A stretch of DNA of 64,000 bases, taken from Bactrocera neohumeralis. Lineage: Eukaryota; Arthropoda; Insecta; Diptera; Tephritidae. Shown here piece by piece: positions 23,899 to 35,144 of this stretch; position 1 is the stretch's first letter, and each line of letters starts with the position of its first letter. A program made the translations under genes and the position numbers. Under the pieces are notes generated by a model. The model made no database searches, was not told the origin of the DNA, and saw only the letters and a list, made by a program, of their open reading frames with translations. Where the stretch lies: NCBI RefSeq assembly GCF_024586455.1, contig NC_065921.1, positions 46,584,574 to 46,648,573 on the forward strand, read 5' to 3'.

Positions 23899-24120
23899 TG
23901 TGCCAATACTTTTGTGTCGTAGAAATTGCTTATTTTTTATGAATGTGAATTAAAAAGCATAATTAAAAATGAATTATTATAAAAAAATTAGTGTATGTCG
24001 TAGTTAATGAATGGATTTAACAGGGTAAAATATATTTACAATAAATAACCTATTAGTCTGTTTTATAAAAAGCCGAAAAATACAAAATGGTTGCTGTGCC
24101 AATACTTATGTGCGGCACTG
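23899..24120 (-). repeat. Terminal IR/DR fragment of a second Tc1-like element
   Basis: TGTGCCAATACTT occurs at 23899 and 24095, and the outer copy runs into ATGTGCGGCACTG followed by TA (24121-24122). No transposase is attached and no partner terminus was found nearby. It is probably a truncated Tc1-like copy. Confidence 0.6.
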
Positions 24121-24313
24121 TATACTTTTCATGAGGAAAAGTCGAAAATTGGTTAAAATGTAACTTTTTTCAAATTTTTTTCAATTTTTGTTTGTTTTGT
24201 TTTTCAATATTTTGATTTGTTAATTATTTGAATCGTTCAATTTCAGTCGCTTGCTTTTCGTTTCCGGCTACTCAAAAGAAAAATTATTGAAAATTATTTG
24301 GTGAAAACTTTAC

Positions 24314-25355
24314 GTGTGTTTCACACAAAGTGATCAATTGCGAAGAGGTCGTCCAGTAGGTGGACATCCAGGTGTGTTATCAACTAATGCATTAGGACGA
24401 ATTTACACAACCCACCCGAAAAACGACGAGTCTTTCCACCTTCGGTTGCTAATGATTAATGTACGCGGTTCAATTTTATTTGAGTCATTGCGTCCTGTGA
24501 ATGGTACGATGTGTGCAAGTTTTGAAGAAGTAATCCAGAAATTACGATTGCTGGAACATGTTAATCACTGGAATGAAAATGAAGTTCGCACACTTTTCGC
24601 GATAAACGTTTCGACATATCAGCCTTCAAATCCGCGTCAATTATGGGATACGAACAAAATTGACATTGCCGAAGACATTTTACATCGTCTTCGCTAAAAA
24701 TTGGAAATGGTACAATTCCGGTGGCTTGATATCAATTCCATCTTTCCTTTGTCAATTCACGAATGATGGACACATCACGAATGTTCGGACATTGGCCAAA
24801 TTATCGTAACTATGATTCCTTAAGTGCACGCGCAATGTAAGCTGCTAAAAATATCGATGTTGCTGACTTAAACTAGAAGATGCAAAGTCAAATTCCGCTC
24901 ATACAAATCGATCGATCGTCTTGACAATGAAGACGATGCCGTGAATTATCCAGAAGTGTTTCTAAATTTTTTGGAGAGGCTTGGTATGCAACCGCATCAT
25001 TTACGTCTCAAAGTTAGATCTGTCGCTATTATGTTCCGCTCTCTCCGAAACTGTGTAATGGAACCCGACTAATTGTGACGCAGCTATCGAATACAAGGGG
25101 GCAAAATGCTTGATTCTACGAATTCCTTTGAGTTCTAACGATTTGCCATTTTAGTACAAACATATTCCGTTTCCAGTGAAAATTGCATTTGAGATGACTA
25201 TCAACTGGACCCAAGGATAGTCGCATAGTGTGTGGCATAAATATTGAAATGCTATGTTTTTCACTCGGCCAAATATACGTGGCGTGCTCACGAGTTGGAA
25301 AACCATATTTTCTGTACACCGGAACAGAAATCAAAAAATGCAGCGTTACATTGAA
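24314..25355 (+). pseudogene. Helitron Rep/helicase remnant
   Basis: The first open frame (24314-24697) reads GRIYTTHPKNDESFHLRLLM and continues through VRGSILFESLRPVNG, RLLEHVNHWNENEVRTLFA and QPSNPRQLWDTNK. This matches the linker/helicase N-terminal region of Helitron proteins. A second block (about 24960-25350) resembles the C-terminal Pif1-like helicase part: RLKVRSVAIMFRSL, then an area equivalent to AF.MTINKSQGQ in decayed form, and HEL.NHIFCTPEQ at the end. Helitron proteins nick and unwind DNA for rolling-circle transposition. The Rep HUH domain, Walker A region and element ends are absent. It may be a relic of the autonomous source of the DINE-like repeats. Confidence 0.8.
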
Positions 25356-25734
25356 AAAAAAAAATGAAATAATAAATTCAACTTTCTTTTCATTTCAAAA
25401 CACATAATTTCACGTAGGACAACGGCTGCGGTGTCTACTAGTTTATTATAATTTTTTTCTATTATGCTACACACTTTTATTTCATATATTTTATTTACAT
25501 TCCACAGCCAACGAAAAACTTTTATAGTCTTATCTATGTACACAAGTACAACATGCACTCATTTTTTGTTCATCTGAATGTTTTTATATTAAAACCACAT
25601 AAATTGATGATTTAATTTGGTATATAATTATAATTTGATATATAATTATAACTACAAATGTAAAATCTCAACGCTTGGTGTCGTAATGACGTCCTTATGA
25701 AAACTGCAGGAGGATTTGGTTATATAAAGTGTGC
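25356..25734. other. AT-rich tract, nothing recognised
   Basis: Short tandem repeats of TATATAATTATAA-type at about 25620-25650; no gene or element boundary visible. Confidence 0.5.
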
Positions 25735-26200
25735 CGCGATGTTTGTTACACCCAAAAGGAAACGTCGGTGACCCTATAAAGGAGAGGCATTAATGAACTG
25801 TGTGACGAACTAAGCCGGTTAAGCAATGACCGTCTGTCTGTCCGTCCGTCCGTACTTATGTAAATTAATCCCTTAGGTTTTGGGATACCGTTCTGAAATT
25901 TTTCACACGTCCTTTCTATATCAGAAAACTCTTCATTTGTCCGAACCGCTCTATCGGATCAATAAAGCATATAGCTGCCTTGCCAACTGACCGATCTAAC
26001 TCAAGTCCTTTTACGATAACTTTTTTATTTTACAAGATACATTCAAGAAATTCGCACATTTTTGATAAAAGACACGCTACAATCTCCAAAAAATTGCTTA
26101 GATCGGCCCACTACAGCATATAGCTTTTTGCGAACTCTAAGCGCGACTTGATATCTAAGTTTGTTGCGAAGCTCCTGTCATGTATGCGATGTCAGTAGGT
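25735..26200 (+). repeat. DINE-like repeat B, partial
   Basis: B-family features: GTTACACCCAAAAGGAAACG, a (CCGT)n tract at about 25830-25850, and blocks such as GATCGGCCCACTACAGCATA. The 3' hairpin is missing. Confidence 0.6.
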
Positions 26201-28260
26201 TGCGGCCTGTCATTAGGCCAACAGCCGTCCTGCATTCCTTTCGAGACCGTGGGACGTGACTAAAATGCATGCGTGTTTTTTTTCAGGGCGCTTGCACATG
26301 TTCTTGGCGATGATTTGTGTTCTCAATGCATTATGCTTCGCCAAGATCCGTCTGTCTGCTCTTTCGGAAATTTTCTATTGGATTTAGCTTCCACACAAAC
26401 TGAACAATCAAAAAATTATGCCCCTGTATTGCAAACTTTTTTATTTGAAAAAGATATCTTTACCAAATTGGAACAGATTATTAAATAAAAGAGCGCTACA
26501 ATCTCCGAATATATCGATCACATCTGATCACTAACTTGGCTTTCATTCACTAAACTATAAGAAATTTACTCATGTGGGGTATTATAACATGGGTGCAGGT
26601 TAAGTTAACACTTTTTCTTCCTTTCTCTTAATTTTATTAGACACGTTAACATGACATCCAGTTTTATATCATAGTTTCTTATATTATTTACATTTTAGTA
26701 TTTCTATATTCAAAGAAAAGTTAGAAACAAGTTTTCTTATTTTTACGAACCTTCTGCTAATTCTGCATTCCACAAATTAAGAAAAATGTACATATTCACT
26801 GGTAAAATGTTGAGCGACTTCTGAAATATATGTATATTTTCCATGGAAATTTTCGAGCGGAATATTTTTTTAACACTTTGAAAGCTTTCAGTGGGAATTT
26901 GAATTTTTTGAGCATATGTAAACAATATATGTAAGTCAGTGCTAACAGTCTCTACTACAAAGATAAACATAATAGTACATATTTAAAAAACAAATACATT
27001 TTTTCACAAAATTTTACATTTATTGCCTTTTCACTTCTTTCATGAAATTTAACACTTCTAATAAATTTTAACGATGAAACTCGCTTTGTTTTCCATTATT
27101 TTGATTTCTTCCTGTTTAAATAAAATTTTGCACTCACTAACAGTTAAAACATTAAAATTGAGTTTTGCATTGTTATAAGAATTAACATGAAGAACATGCG
27201 ATGTCAAGCAGCAAATTTAGTTTCACATAAAGACACACATACACTTTTAATTTCAATCTAGCAAGAATGCTATAATTAATGCGAATAAATTTGCAAAATT
27301 CCTTATAAATACGAACATTTCTTAAGCAAATTTATTTTAGTTGCAAAAAAATGCAAATAAATACATTATTTTTTTTTACTTTATTCTTAGCGAAGCGATT
27401 GTTAATGACCGAAAGGCGATAAGACGCAAAGAATTGTACCCAGTAATTTAATTCTTTATATTCAAATGTAATGTACTTTTTGCACTTTTTTATTCAACGC
27501 GCGGATGTAAAGTAGCGTCGGATATTTAGTCGTAGTTTGCATTTCGATGCACACACGACGACTTATCTGAAGTGTCGCCAAATAAATTTGAAATATAAAT
27601 ATATATTATTGTGACACTGTTGGAAACTCAAGCAAGACAAAGCTGCATTCTTACACTTTAATATTTTTATAGTAAAGTTCACTTAAGCCATATGGTTTTC
27701 AACTCACGCACGAATTTCACTAACTCACAATTTCCGTTAGTTTGATATTTTGTTTTAGTATATCCTTTATTTAATTGAAAAGCAGAAACGCGCAACCGCA
27801 TGCGACACTTTGTCCGGTCAACGACGGAATGATGTTTGTGAACGCACTCAACGCGTTAAAGAGCGGTTCATCAACGCAGCTGCCGAAAAAAGCGTCACTG
27901 TTATCATAACAGAGCAGCGCAGCGCCAGACTGCGCATCCATTTGAGTATCCCATTCATTCAGTTGGCGTCAGTGAATGTAAACGCGATAAATGAATGAAG
28001 AAGTGAAGGACAGAGCCGAAGACGACGTGTACATATATGTTTTATGCTAGATAGTTAGCAGCATTTGAGTTTTTCTCCCATGGAGCCGAAAGAACGCTGC
28101 TCTTTTTCACACACAACATTCAGTCTCTATTAACGTGTTATTTTACTTTCCAACTTTGTTGTTGTTGTTTTACTTTAATAGTAACAAAGCTTGTTATCAG
28201 CTTTATCTCTCGTTTTCATGCGACAACAATCATAAAATTCTATTTATTCAGTGAGTTTTG
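26201..28260. other. Intergenic tract with a GC-richer patch
   Basis: No gene recognised. About 27780-28020 is GC-richer than its surroundings (ACTCAACGCGTTAAAGAGCG and similar) and includes a 62-residue frame at 27810-27998 without a domain. It could be a regulatory or first-exon region of a gene outside the window, but nothing here proves that. Confidence 0.4.
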
Positions 28261-28264
28261 TTAA

Positions 28265-28990
28265 GGGGTTATATACAGTTAGGAGGTCGAAAAAAAGGCA
28301 TTTTTCAAGAATTTGTTCTAAGAAAACTATTTCGTTTATTGATTTGAAACTTGGCAGGTATATTATGACAACCCTAAACTATATTCACATATTTTTTATT
28401 GCCAAAAATAATGATCGGGAACGTTGATATTGCCAATTTTGCAGAGGTCCGCAAAAAAAAGGCCTCTTGCGGTGAGCACGATATCTCTGGACTGGATCAT
28501 CTAAAATGCAAAAACCAAATAAATTTCATTAATATAATAAATAATCTAGTGATTGATCGAAGGAATTAGCAAAAAATTTTTTGACAAAATGGCGGCTACT
28601 CAAAGCAAAAGGTTCGATTTTCGACCAAAATTCGGGTCTATAATTGTTTATAAAAATAAGAAATTTTCATCGGATGTGGAAATCCTTCGATTAATTACTA
28701 AAAAATATAGCTAAGAAGCTTGTGTAAAAATTTCAGACCGATCGGTTGAGCCGTTTCTGAGAAATCTTGCTCACCGATTTTGAAAACACCGTTTCGAGAA
28801 AAACGAGTTTAAAGTTTTGAAAGCACTTTACATGTAGTCGGCACGCCATCACTAATGTGTCTATAACTTCGAAAATATTCGTCGGATCGACTTGAAATTT
28901 TGTACGTGCATACTCAGATATATATATATTAAGAAAACGCAAAAAAAAAAAAAAATCGATTTTTTGAAAATCCTAACTGTATATAACCCC
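28265..28990. mobile_element. TTAA-flanked MITE, 726 bp
   Basis: Perfect 20-bp terminal inverted repeats GGGGTTATATACAGTTAGGA (28265-28284 and inverse at 28971-28990) lie between TTAA duplications (28261-28264 and 28991-28994). No coding capacity. The four leading G bases and TTAA target are shared with the Kolobok-like element at 1470-4365, so a Kolobok-type or piggyBac-type transposase is the likely mobiliser. Confidence 0.88.
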
Positions 28991-28994
28991 TTAA

Positions 28995-29713
28995 GAAAGC
29001 TTCATCATAATTTCACGTATTACTCATACGACATGGTGTACTCAATGCGCATACATAGAATAATGCAGAAGGAAAAAGTTGCTCACATATGGTGTCGAAA
29101 ATATTTGAGCTATGAGACCATCATCAATTTCTTATAAGAGAGAGCATACAGGAGCACGAGTTCATGAAAACAAGACTAAAGAGCTTCATTACAACATGTA
29201 TAGTGGAGAAACAACCTGTTGCTAACCAATGAGTATATATATTTAACACTAACAAAATACATAATATAAAATATGTTGAAATGTATGCGAATTTTCTTTT
29301 CTATATGTGTAGTTACGCTCTTACGCTCCAACAGCTCACACTTAGTTTGTTTAGACTTGTGACGGTATGTAGAGTGTTGCAGAGATCATTATAGTTTCAT
29401 GATCTCAACTTTTAATATTTGAACGAAGAATGTGATTTAGTTGAGACAGATATGGAATTCTCTACAATTTTATATAAAATTTGCACAAAAAAGTTTTGGA
29501 ATAAAGAATCAAATAGACAATCTCTGTTTATACATGCAATCGGTACTTCAAGTAAATGTGCTTTGCGGAAAATCATTGACAACAAATAAGTTGAATGTTA
29601 TAACAGCTGAAGAAGTTCTATCTAGCTACCATTAATTTTGCATAGTTTTGTTTGTTGTTAATAAATAGTTTACATTATTAGGTCAAACGAATAGATGGAA
29701 ACTTGTATATGTA
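28995..29713. other. AT-rich tract, nothing recognised
   Basis: No conserved protein motif or repeat end seen between the MITE and the LTR retrotransposon. Confidence 0.5.
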
Positions 29714-29717
29714 TATG

Positions 29718-30036
29718 TGTGCCGACACCCACTATAAACATAGCATTAAAGTTATTTATTTACTAAGTTTATTTATATTAGTACAACTAAAGGTTAAGTT
29801 ATCCTACATTCTACTTTACATTATTATCATATGTGTTACAATACTGATTTCTCTCTTACATACATTAATGAAGCTATCATAATAATGCATTACATATTGA
29901 CAGCAGCATCACCTGATGCTTGTCGATCACCGTTACCTAAATAAGCATTTAAGAAATTAAACTCTAAGCTTAGCATGTCAGTTGGATTTTGGTTATCACG
30001 TCGCCCAGACGTATCCTAATAAACCAGTACTCCACA
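29718..30036 (+). repeat. 5' LTR (319 bp) of CsRn1-type gypsy
   Basis: Starts TGTGCCGACACCC and ends CCAGTACTCCACA. Its last ~95 bases match the 3' LTR. A segment of about 200 bases (roughly 29733-29941) is absent from the 3' LTR, but about 180 bases of it recur in inverted orientation just beyond the 3' LTR. Confidence 0.85.
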
Positions 30037-30041
30037 ATTGC

Positions 30042-30054
30042 TGACCCCGACGTG
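30042..30054 (+). other. Primer-binding site, tRNA-Trp type
   Basis: TGACCCCGACGTG, five bases after the 5' LTR, is complementary to the 3' part of insect tRNA-Trp (CACGUCGGGGUCA before CCA). The bases that should pair with the terminal ACCA are changed. Confidence 0.75.
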
Positions 30055-30243
30055 GACTTTAGCGGTCACATTGAATCAACGGTGGATTTTATAGCAAGGT
30101 CCCGTTATCAATAGCGGACCTATCACTGAAGGTGACACTAGGTTATAGTCACACCACTCAACCATCATTTGGCAGCGTTTTGTGCAACATTTCGTAACTA
30201 TTATTTTATATTTTCTATATTTATTAATTAAACATTATCTGAA

Positions 30244-30953
30244 ATGCCTACCGACGATGACACGTCACGCCTACCGAAACCTTCTATGTCCCGGCAAACA
30301 ATTCCAGCCCTGGGACAATACGTGTTCCAAGCTTCAACCAAGACAGGCCAGCCCTCTCGTTCGCGCAATTAGAATCACAATTCCGCAATCACAAAGTCAC
30401 GAGCGTGGTGGGCAAATTCCACTACACATTTCCGTTGATAGATACGCGCATAGCTGCTGACGCTGAGGACATCATTTTAAATACATCAGTCGACAAGCCC
30501 TATCAACGTTTAAAGACCACACTAATTGCTTGTTATTCTAAATCGAAAGAAGCGAAAGTTCTACAATTTCTGAACGGTGAGTGCTTCGGCGACAGAACTC
30601 CGTCTCAACATCTGCGACACCTTCGAAGTTTAGTTCCAGACATAGATGAGGAAGTATTAAGAGCAAGGTGGTTCTCACATCTCCCCGACAAAATGCGCAC
30701 ATGTTTGGTTGCACAACGCACGGCCGAGCTACAACCATTAAGCGAAGCCGCGGATCGTTTGCACGGCTTTTTTCAACCTTCTCAAGGTCATAATATAGCT
30801 GCAACATCGCTTACAACGACTGTCGACTCGAATTTTACAGCCGTAGAGCGTCAACTCGCTCACATCACGACATACCTTCAGAAGCTTTTGGACACCTACC
30901 AAACTACTGGACGAAAACGTTTTCGTTCACAACGCATCAACAGAAGCAGATAA
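30244..30953 (+). pseudogene. gag: gag of CsRn1-type gypsy
   Basis: An ATG at 30244 opens MPTDDDTSRLPKPSMSR. A one-base loss near 30350 shifts the frame, which then continues LSFAQLESQFRNHKVTSV and runs open to 30953. The second part contains the capsid-like pattern PYQRLKTTLIACYSKSKEAK, LNGECFGDRTPSQHL and ARWFSHLPDKMRTCL. Gag would form the retrotransposon particle and bind RNA. The zinc knuckle lies after the stop (about 30985-31060) in the CsRn1 form WYHKKF...ARKC, but its first Cys codon reads Trp, so it is damaged. Confidence 0.82.
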
Positions 30954-30984
30954 GTTTCTCCTGCCATGTCCACCAGTAATACCT

Positions 30985-33880
30985 GGTGGTATCACAAAAA
31001 GTTTAGCAGCCTAGCTCGAAAGTGCACACCGGATTGCCAACAAGCGGGAAACGCATCAGAGAGACGTTAGCGGCGGAAAGCGCCTTTCTCCCACCATCGT
31101 ACAGCCTCTTCATCACGGACCGCAACTTATGCACACAATTTCTAGTGAACACAGGCTCCGAAGTTTCAGTCTACCCTCACAAACGAGCAACTAACACGAA
31201 TATAGCGACCGGCTACCAACTCATCGCAGTTAACGGAACAGCTGTTAATACTTACGGTGTCGTAAAAATCGTCTTAAACATCGGCCTTCGCAGAGTGCTA
31301 ACATGGCGTTTCATACTGGCAGATGTGTACAATCCAATCATTGGCGCCGATTTACTTTCACACTACGGCATCCTCGTCGATCTCAAAAACCAACGACTCA
31401 TCGACGAAACCACACGACTGTGCACCTCAGGTACAACTAAAAGCGTGACTGTACAGTCGATCAAACTCCAACAGTCGAATCAACCATCAGAAATTTGGCA
31501 ACTGCTTGCCGAATATCCTAAGATTACACGCCCCGACGGTGAACCCAAACAAACTTCACATACAACGCAACATCACATCAAGACAACACCTGGCGTTCCA
31601 GTTACCAGTCGTGCTCGGTGATTAGCTCCCGAACGACTAAAAATTGCGAAAGCTGAATTCCAAAATATGATCAACCTGGGTATTACAAGACCATCCGATT
31701 GCCCTTGGTTATCATCTCTACATTTGGCGAGTGGCGAATGGCGCCCATGCGGCGATTACCGTTGTCTCAACGAACGTACCATACCAGGTCGGTACCCAGT
31801 TCGATGCTTAGAAGACTTCACTGCAAATTTACACGGTACATCTTACTATTCTACCATCGACCTAATTCGTGCCTTCAATCAAATTCCAGTAGCTGAGGAA
31901 GACATCCACAAAACGGCTATTATCACACCGTTTGGTCTCTTCGAGTTTCCATTTATGACCTTCGGACTCCGTAACGCAGCTCACACCTTTCAATGCTTCA
32001 CGATGAGGTAACTCGAGATCTACCTTTCGTTTTCGCATACATCGATGATTTACCGGTCGCATCTGCCAACGAAGCAGAGCACAAACAACATTTGCGTATC
32101 ATTTTTCAACGCCTTCAACACTATAGTCATCAACACAACAAAAACATGCCTAGGTCTCAAACAAATCGAGTTCCGAGGGCATACAATTTCCGCCCATAGA
32201 ATAAAACCACTTCCGGACCGAGTCAAAGTCATCATCGACTATTCTCGTCCTTCAACAATCACCAAACTAAGCAACTTCATTGGTATAATCAACTTTTACC
32301 GCAAATTTATTAAGAACGCAGCAAACTTACTTGCGCTACTCGAAGGTCCTAAAATCAACGGAAAAACTCCAATAAACTGGACAACATCGCTTGAAAACGC
32401 ATTTACAAACTGCAAGAAAGCTCTCGCTAATGCAACACTCTTGACACATCCGGTCTACAACTCCGAGTGGGCCATCTTTTCAGACGCATCTGAATACGGA
32501 ATTGGTGCCGCGCTTCAGCAACGTATTGGGGAACACTGGTAACCGCTTGCATTCTTTCGCCGAAAACTTGCAACATCTGTTCAAAAATGATCGACCTATG
32601 ATCGTGAACTCAACGCAGTGTACGACGCAGTCAAATATTTCCTTCATATCTTTGAGGGACGACACATCGAAATCTACACTGATCACAAACCCTTAATGCA
32701 CGCAATCAAACAGAAGGCCGAACGCGCTTCACCATGGCAATTTCGACGACTTGATTATATCGGTCAGTTTACCTCCGATATACGGCACATATCGGGTTCC
32801 AGCAATACCGTTGCGGACGCTTTACCTCGAGATGATGCAGATGATGACGCAGAACTTCAACAACTACTCAACAGCTCTAATACACCATTAGAGCTATGCA
32901 AAATCAACAGTAATACCACGGACATTGCTATATACTGCGATATATCTACAGCTACAGCACGTCCGTTCGTTCCACAACAACTAAGACGGCGAATCTTCGA
33001 GACTCTTCATTCAGTCTCACACCCTGGTCGCCGAGCTACAAGACGCCTTATCACAAAAAGATATGTTTGGCCATCAATCAACAAGGATTGCATCACATGG
33101 ACCAAAGCATGCATTCAATGTCAACGGAATAAAATTTCACGTCATACAATTTCACCCATCGCAAGATTCCAGCCACTTTCGCGTCGATTTGAACATATTC
33201 ACATAGACTTGGTGACACTCCCGCTTTCAAAAGGACACTACAAATGTCTCACAATAATCGACCGATTCACACACTAACCAGCACTTATTGACGGCACAGT
33301 CGACCGAGTAGCACATGCACTCATGGAAACTTGGATTTCCTACTTTGGAGTCCCACTTCGAATAATAACCGACCTTGGAGGACAATTCGAGTCAGACCTT
33401 TTCAGGAAGCTCGCTGATCTCCTCGGTTTCAAACATCAATGAACAACGAGTTATCACCCACAATCAAACGGACTTATCGAACGCTTTTACCGACAACTCA
33501 AATCATCCCTTCTTTGCCACAACAATAGTTGGTACGATGCACTCCCTCTAGTTCTCTTAGGACTACGAGCAGCATTCAAAGAAGACGTCCAAGCCACACC
33601 AGCAGAAATTGTTTTTGGTGAGCCAGTCCGACTCCCGGGTGAGTTTTTAACACCATCAAATAAAACAATCGAAGCACCTGAACTCGTTAAAACGCTAAGA
33701 AAAGCGTTTCAAGATCTAACGCCTACGCCTTCTTCCCGTCATAACCGAGAGAAAATCTTCATTTCAAAGGATCTCGCAAATTCAACGCACGTTTTTATTC
33801 GAAACGACAAAGTAAAACGATCATTTTCATCACCACATGATTGACCATTCCCAGTTATGAACAGATATACAGAATACTAC
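30985..33880 (+). pseudogene. pol: pol of CsRn1-type gypsy (PR-RT-RH-IN)
   Basis: Protease: LFITDRNLCTQFLVNTGSEV, with the catalytic DTG changed to NTG at 31148-31150; YNPIIGADLL is the flap-side motif. RT: WRPCGDYRCLNERTIPGRYP, TPFGLFEFPFMTFGL, YIDD at about 32038-32049. RNase H: FSDASEYGIGAAL, IYTDHKPL, VADALPR. Integrase: H..H and C-x2-C (HSVSHPG ... CIQC), IDLVTLP, TDLGGQFES and NGLIERF supply D, D and E. Lesions: in-frame TGA at 31619, a few codons lost near 31725, frameshifts near 31990 and 32045-32150, TAA at 32540, TGA near 32588, TAA after 33273 and TGA near 33440. Not functional. Confidence 0.88.
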
Positions 33881-34135
33881 AAAGTGCTATTAACATGGAA
33901 AACCTGCACACATATCCATCGATCGCCTAAAACCAGCTTATCTTTGTAGTAATATCGAGCATCTACAATCCAATTCGTCTGGATATAACCTATGCAACAC
34001 AATTACCAGCGACACGAATCTTGAACTTTCTACTACAATACATAAAAGTCAAAAAAGAGTGCGCTTCAAAATGTCTTCATAATACAAAAACAAATTCTTG
34101 CTATCATTTTGTTTTTTTTCCCCGCAGGGGAGATA

Positions 34136-34248
34136 TGTGGCGACACCCATAAATAAGCATTTAAGAAACTAAACTCCAAGCTGAGCATGTCAGTTGGGTT
34201 TTGGTTATCACGTTGCCCAGACGTATCCTAATAAACCAGTACTCCACA
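34136..34248 (+). repeat. 3' LTR (113 bp) of CsRn1-type gypsy, shortened
   Basis: Starts TGTGGCGACACCC after a purine-containing tract (CCCGCAGGGGAGA) and ends ACTCCACA. It matches the two ends of the 5' LTR but lacks its central ~200 bases. A 113-bp LTR is unusually short, so an internal deletion here, or an insertion in the 5' LTR, is required. Confidence 0.85.
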
Positions 34249-34252
34249 TATG

Positions 34253-34435
34253 TGGTTAGGTAACGGTGATCGACAAGCATCAGGTGATGCTGCTGTCAAT
34301 ATGCAATGCATTATTGTGATAGCTTAATTAATATACATATGTAAAAGAGAAAGCAATGCTGTGACTCATAGGATAACAATGTAAGTAGAATTTAGGATAA
34401 CTCAACCTTTGGTTGTACTAATATAAATGAACTTA
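34253..34435 (-). repeat. Inverted copy of the 5' LTR-specific segment
   Basis: Directly after the target duplication, GGTAACGGTGATCGACAAGC and CAGGTGATGCTGCTGTCAAT are the reverse complement of 29762-29941 at roughly 85 percent similarity by eye. The match stops abruptly at GTTACCTA. Either this is a separate small repeat present in both places or a rearranged LTR fragment. Confidence 0.75.
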
Positions 34436-34439
34436 GTAC

Positions 34440-34890
34440 TAACCTGTGATATAACCATGAATTCAATATATTTAAAGATATGTCGAAAATATAATATTCG
34501 TTAAACCTTAATTTTTTTTAAATTTCGGTGTTAATAAAATTTAATTTTTTTTTATAATATTCATTAGAGATTATTTCTTAGCGAAATTTATATACTGTTT
34601 TTATTAACCTTATTTCTGATTACTAATTTGTATATAGTCGAAAATACCAAAGTGTCGTCTTCTTACGGAAATAGGTTCAAAACATTTTGCAAAAGCTTCG
34701 GCTACCGAAACATTTCTGTTCTCTGATGACTGAACCGCGTTTACCTAATTGAGTTGTCTGATATAGTACATGCGTACATGAAATACATGGGATTACGCCA
34801 CATGTACCGAAGTCAAGCCATCAAATAAAATAATCGCATACAAATCCATTGCGCGGTTGGTTCTACCATGCATACAATCATTTAGATTTA
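34440..34890. other. AT-rich tract, nothing recognised
   Basis: No coding or repeat signal that I can name. Confidence 0.45.
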
Positions 34891-34899
34891 CCCCAATTC

Positions 34900-35142
34900 T
34901 TAATAGGTATACTATGAACAGCATAAAAGGAATAAAAAGTATAGTGATGCCAGATTTACAATATTTCATAACACTTCCCTTTAATGGAACATCTAACAAC
35001 ACTAATAATATGTTAGTTAAATCAAAAATTATGTTAAATGATACATGACTTTACTTTAAGCCTAATTTAACATTAATAAATTCATTCTTAACTGCAGGTA
35101 TAGCCTTTGTTCAGCCATCTGCTAACATTTCGCTTGTTGAAA
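34900..35142 (-). repeat. Possible copia LTR fragment
   Basis: GCCAGATTTACAATATTTCA with AGCATAAAAGGAATAA before it recurs at about 45870-45912, inside the putative 5' LTR of the copia element. This would be the 3' LTR of the same minus-strand copia, now separated by a mariner and deletions. Only about 50 bases are clearly shared. Confidence 0.35.
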
Positions 35143-35144
35143 TA

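Larger units (their letters stand above)
29718..34248 (+). mobile_element. Ty3/gypsy LTR retrotransposon, CsRn1-type, decayed
   Basis: A complete but inactive element: 5' LTR, primer-binding site, gag, pol and 3' LTR, flanked by TATG on both sides (29714-29717 and 34249-34252), a 4-bp duplication as made by gypsy integrases. The primer site matches tRNA-Trp and the order is gag-PR-RT-RH-IN. Both points, plus the RT wording (WRPCGDYR.LN, TPFGLFEFPFM), fit the CsRn1/Kabuki clade as I know it. No env is present. Coding regions carry frameshifts and at least five nonsense codons. The two LTRs differ in length because of about 200 extra bases in the 5' LTR. Confidence 0.9.

Noticed and set aside
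27810..27998. 62-residue frame in the GC-richer patch
   Set aside because: Short, no recognised motif; the composition alone explains the lack of stops.
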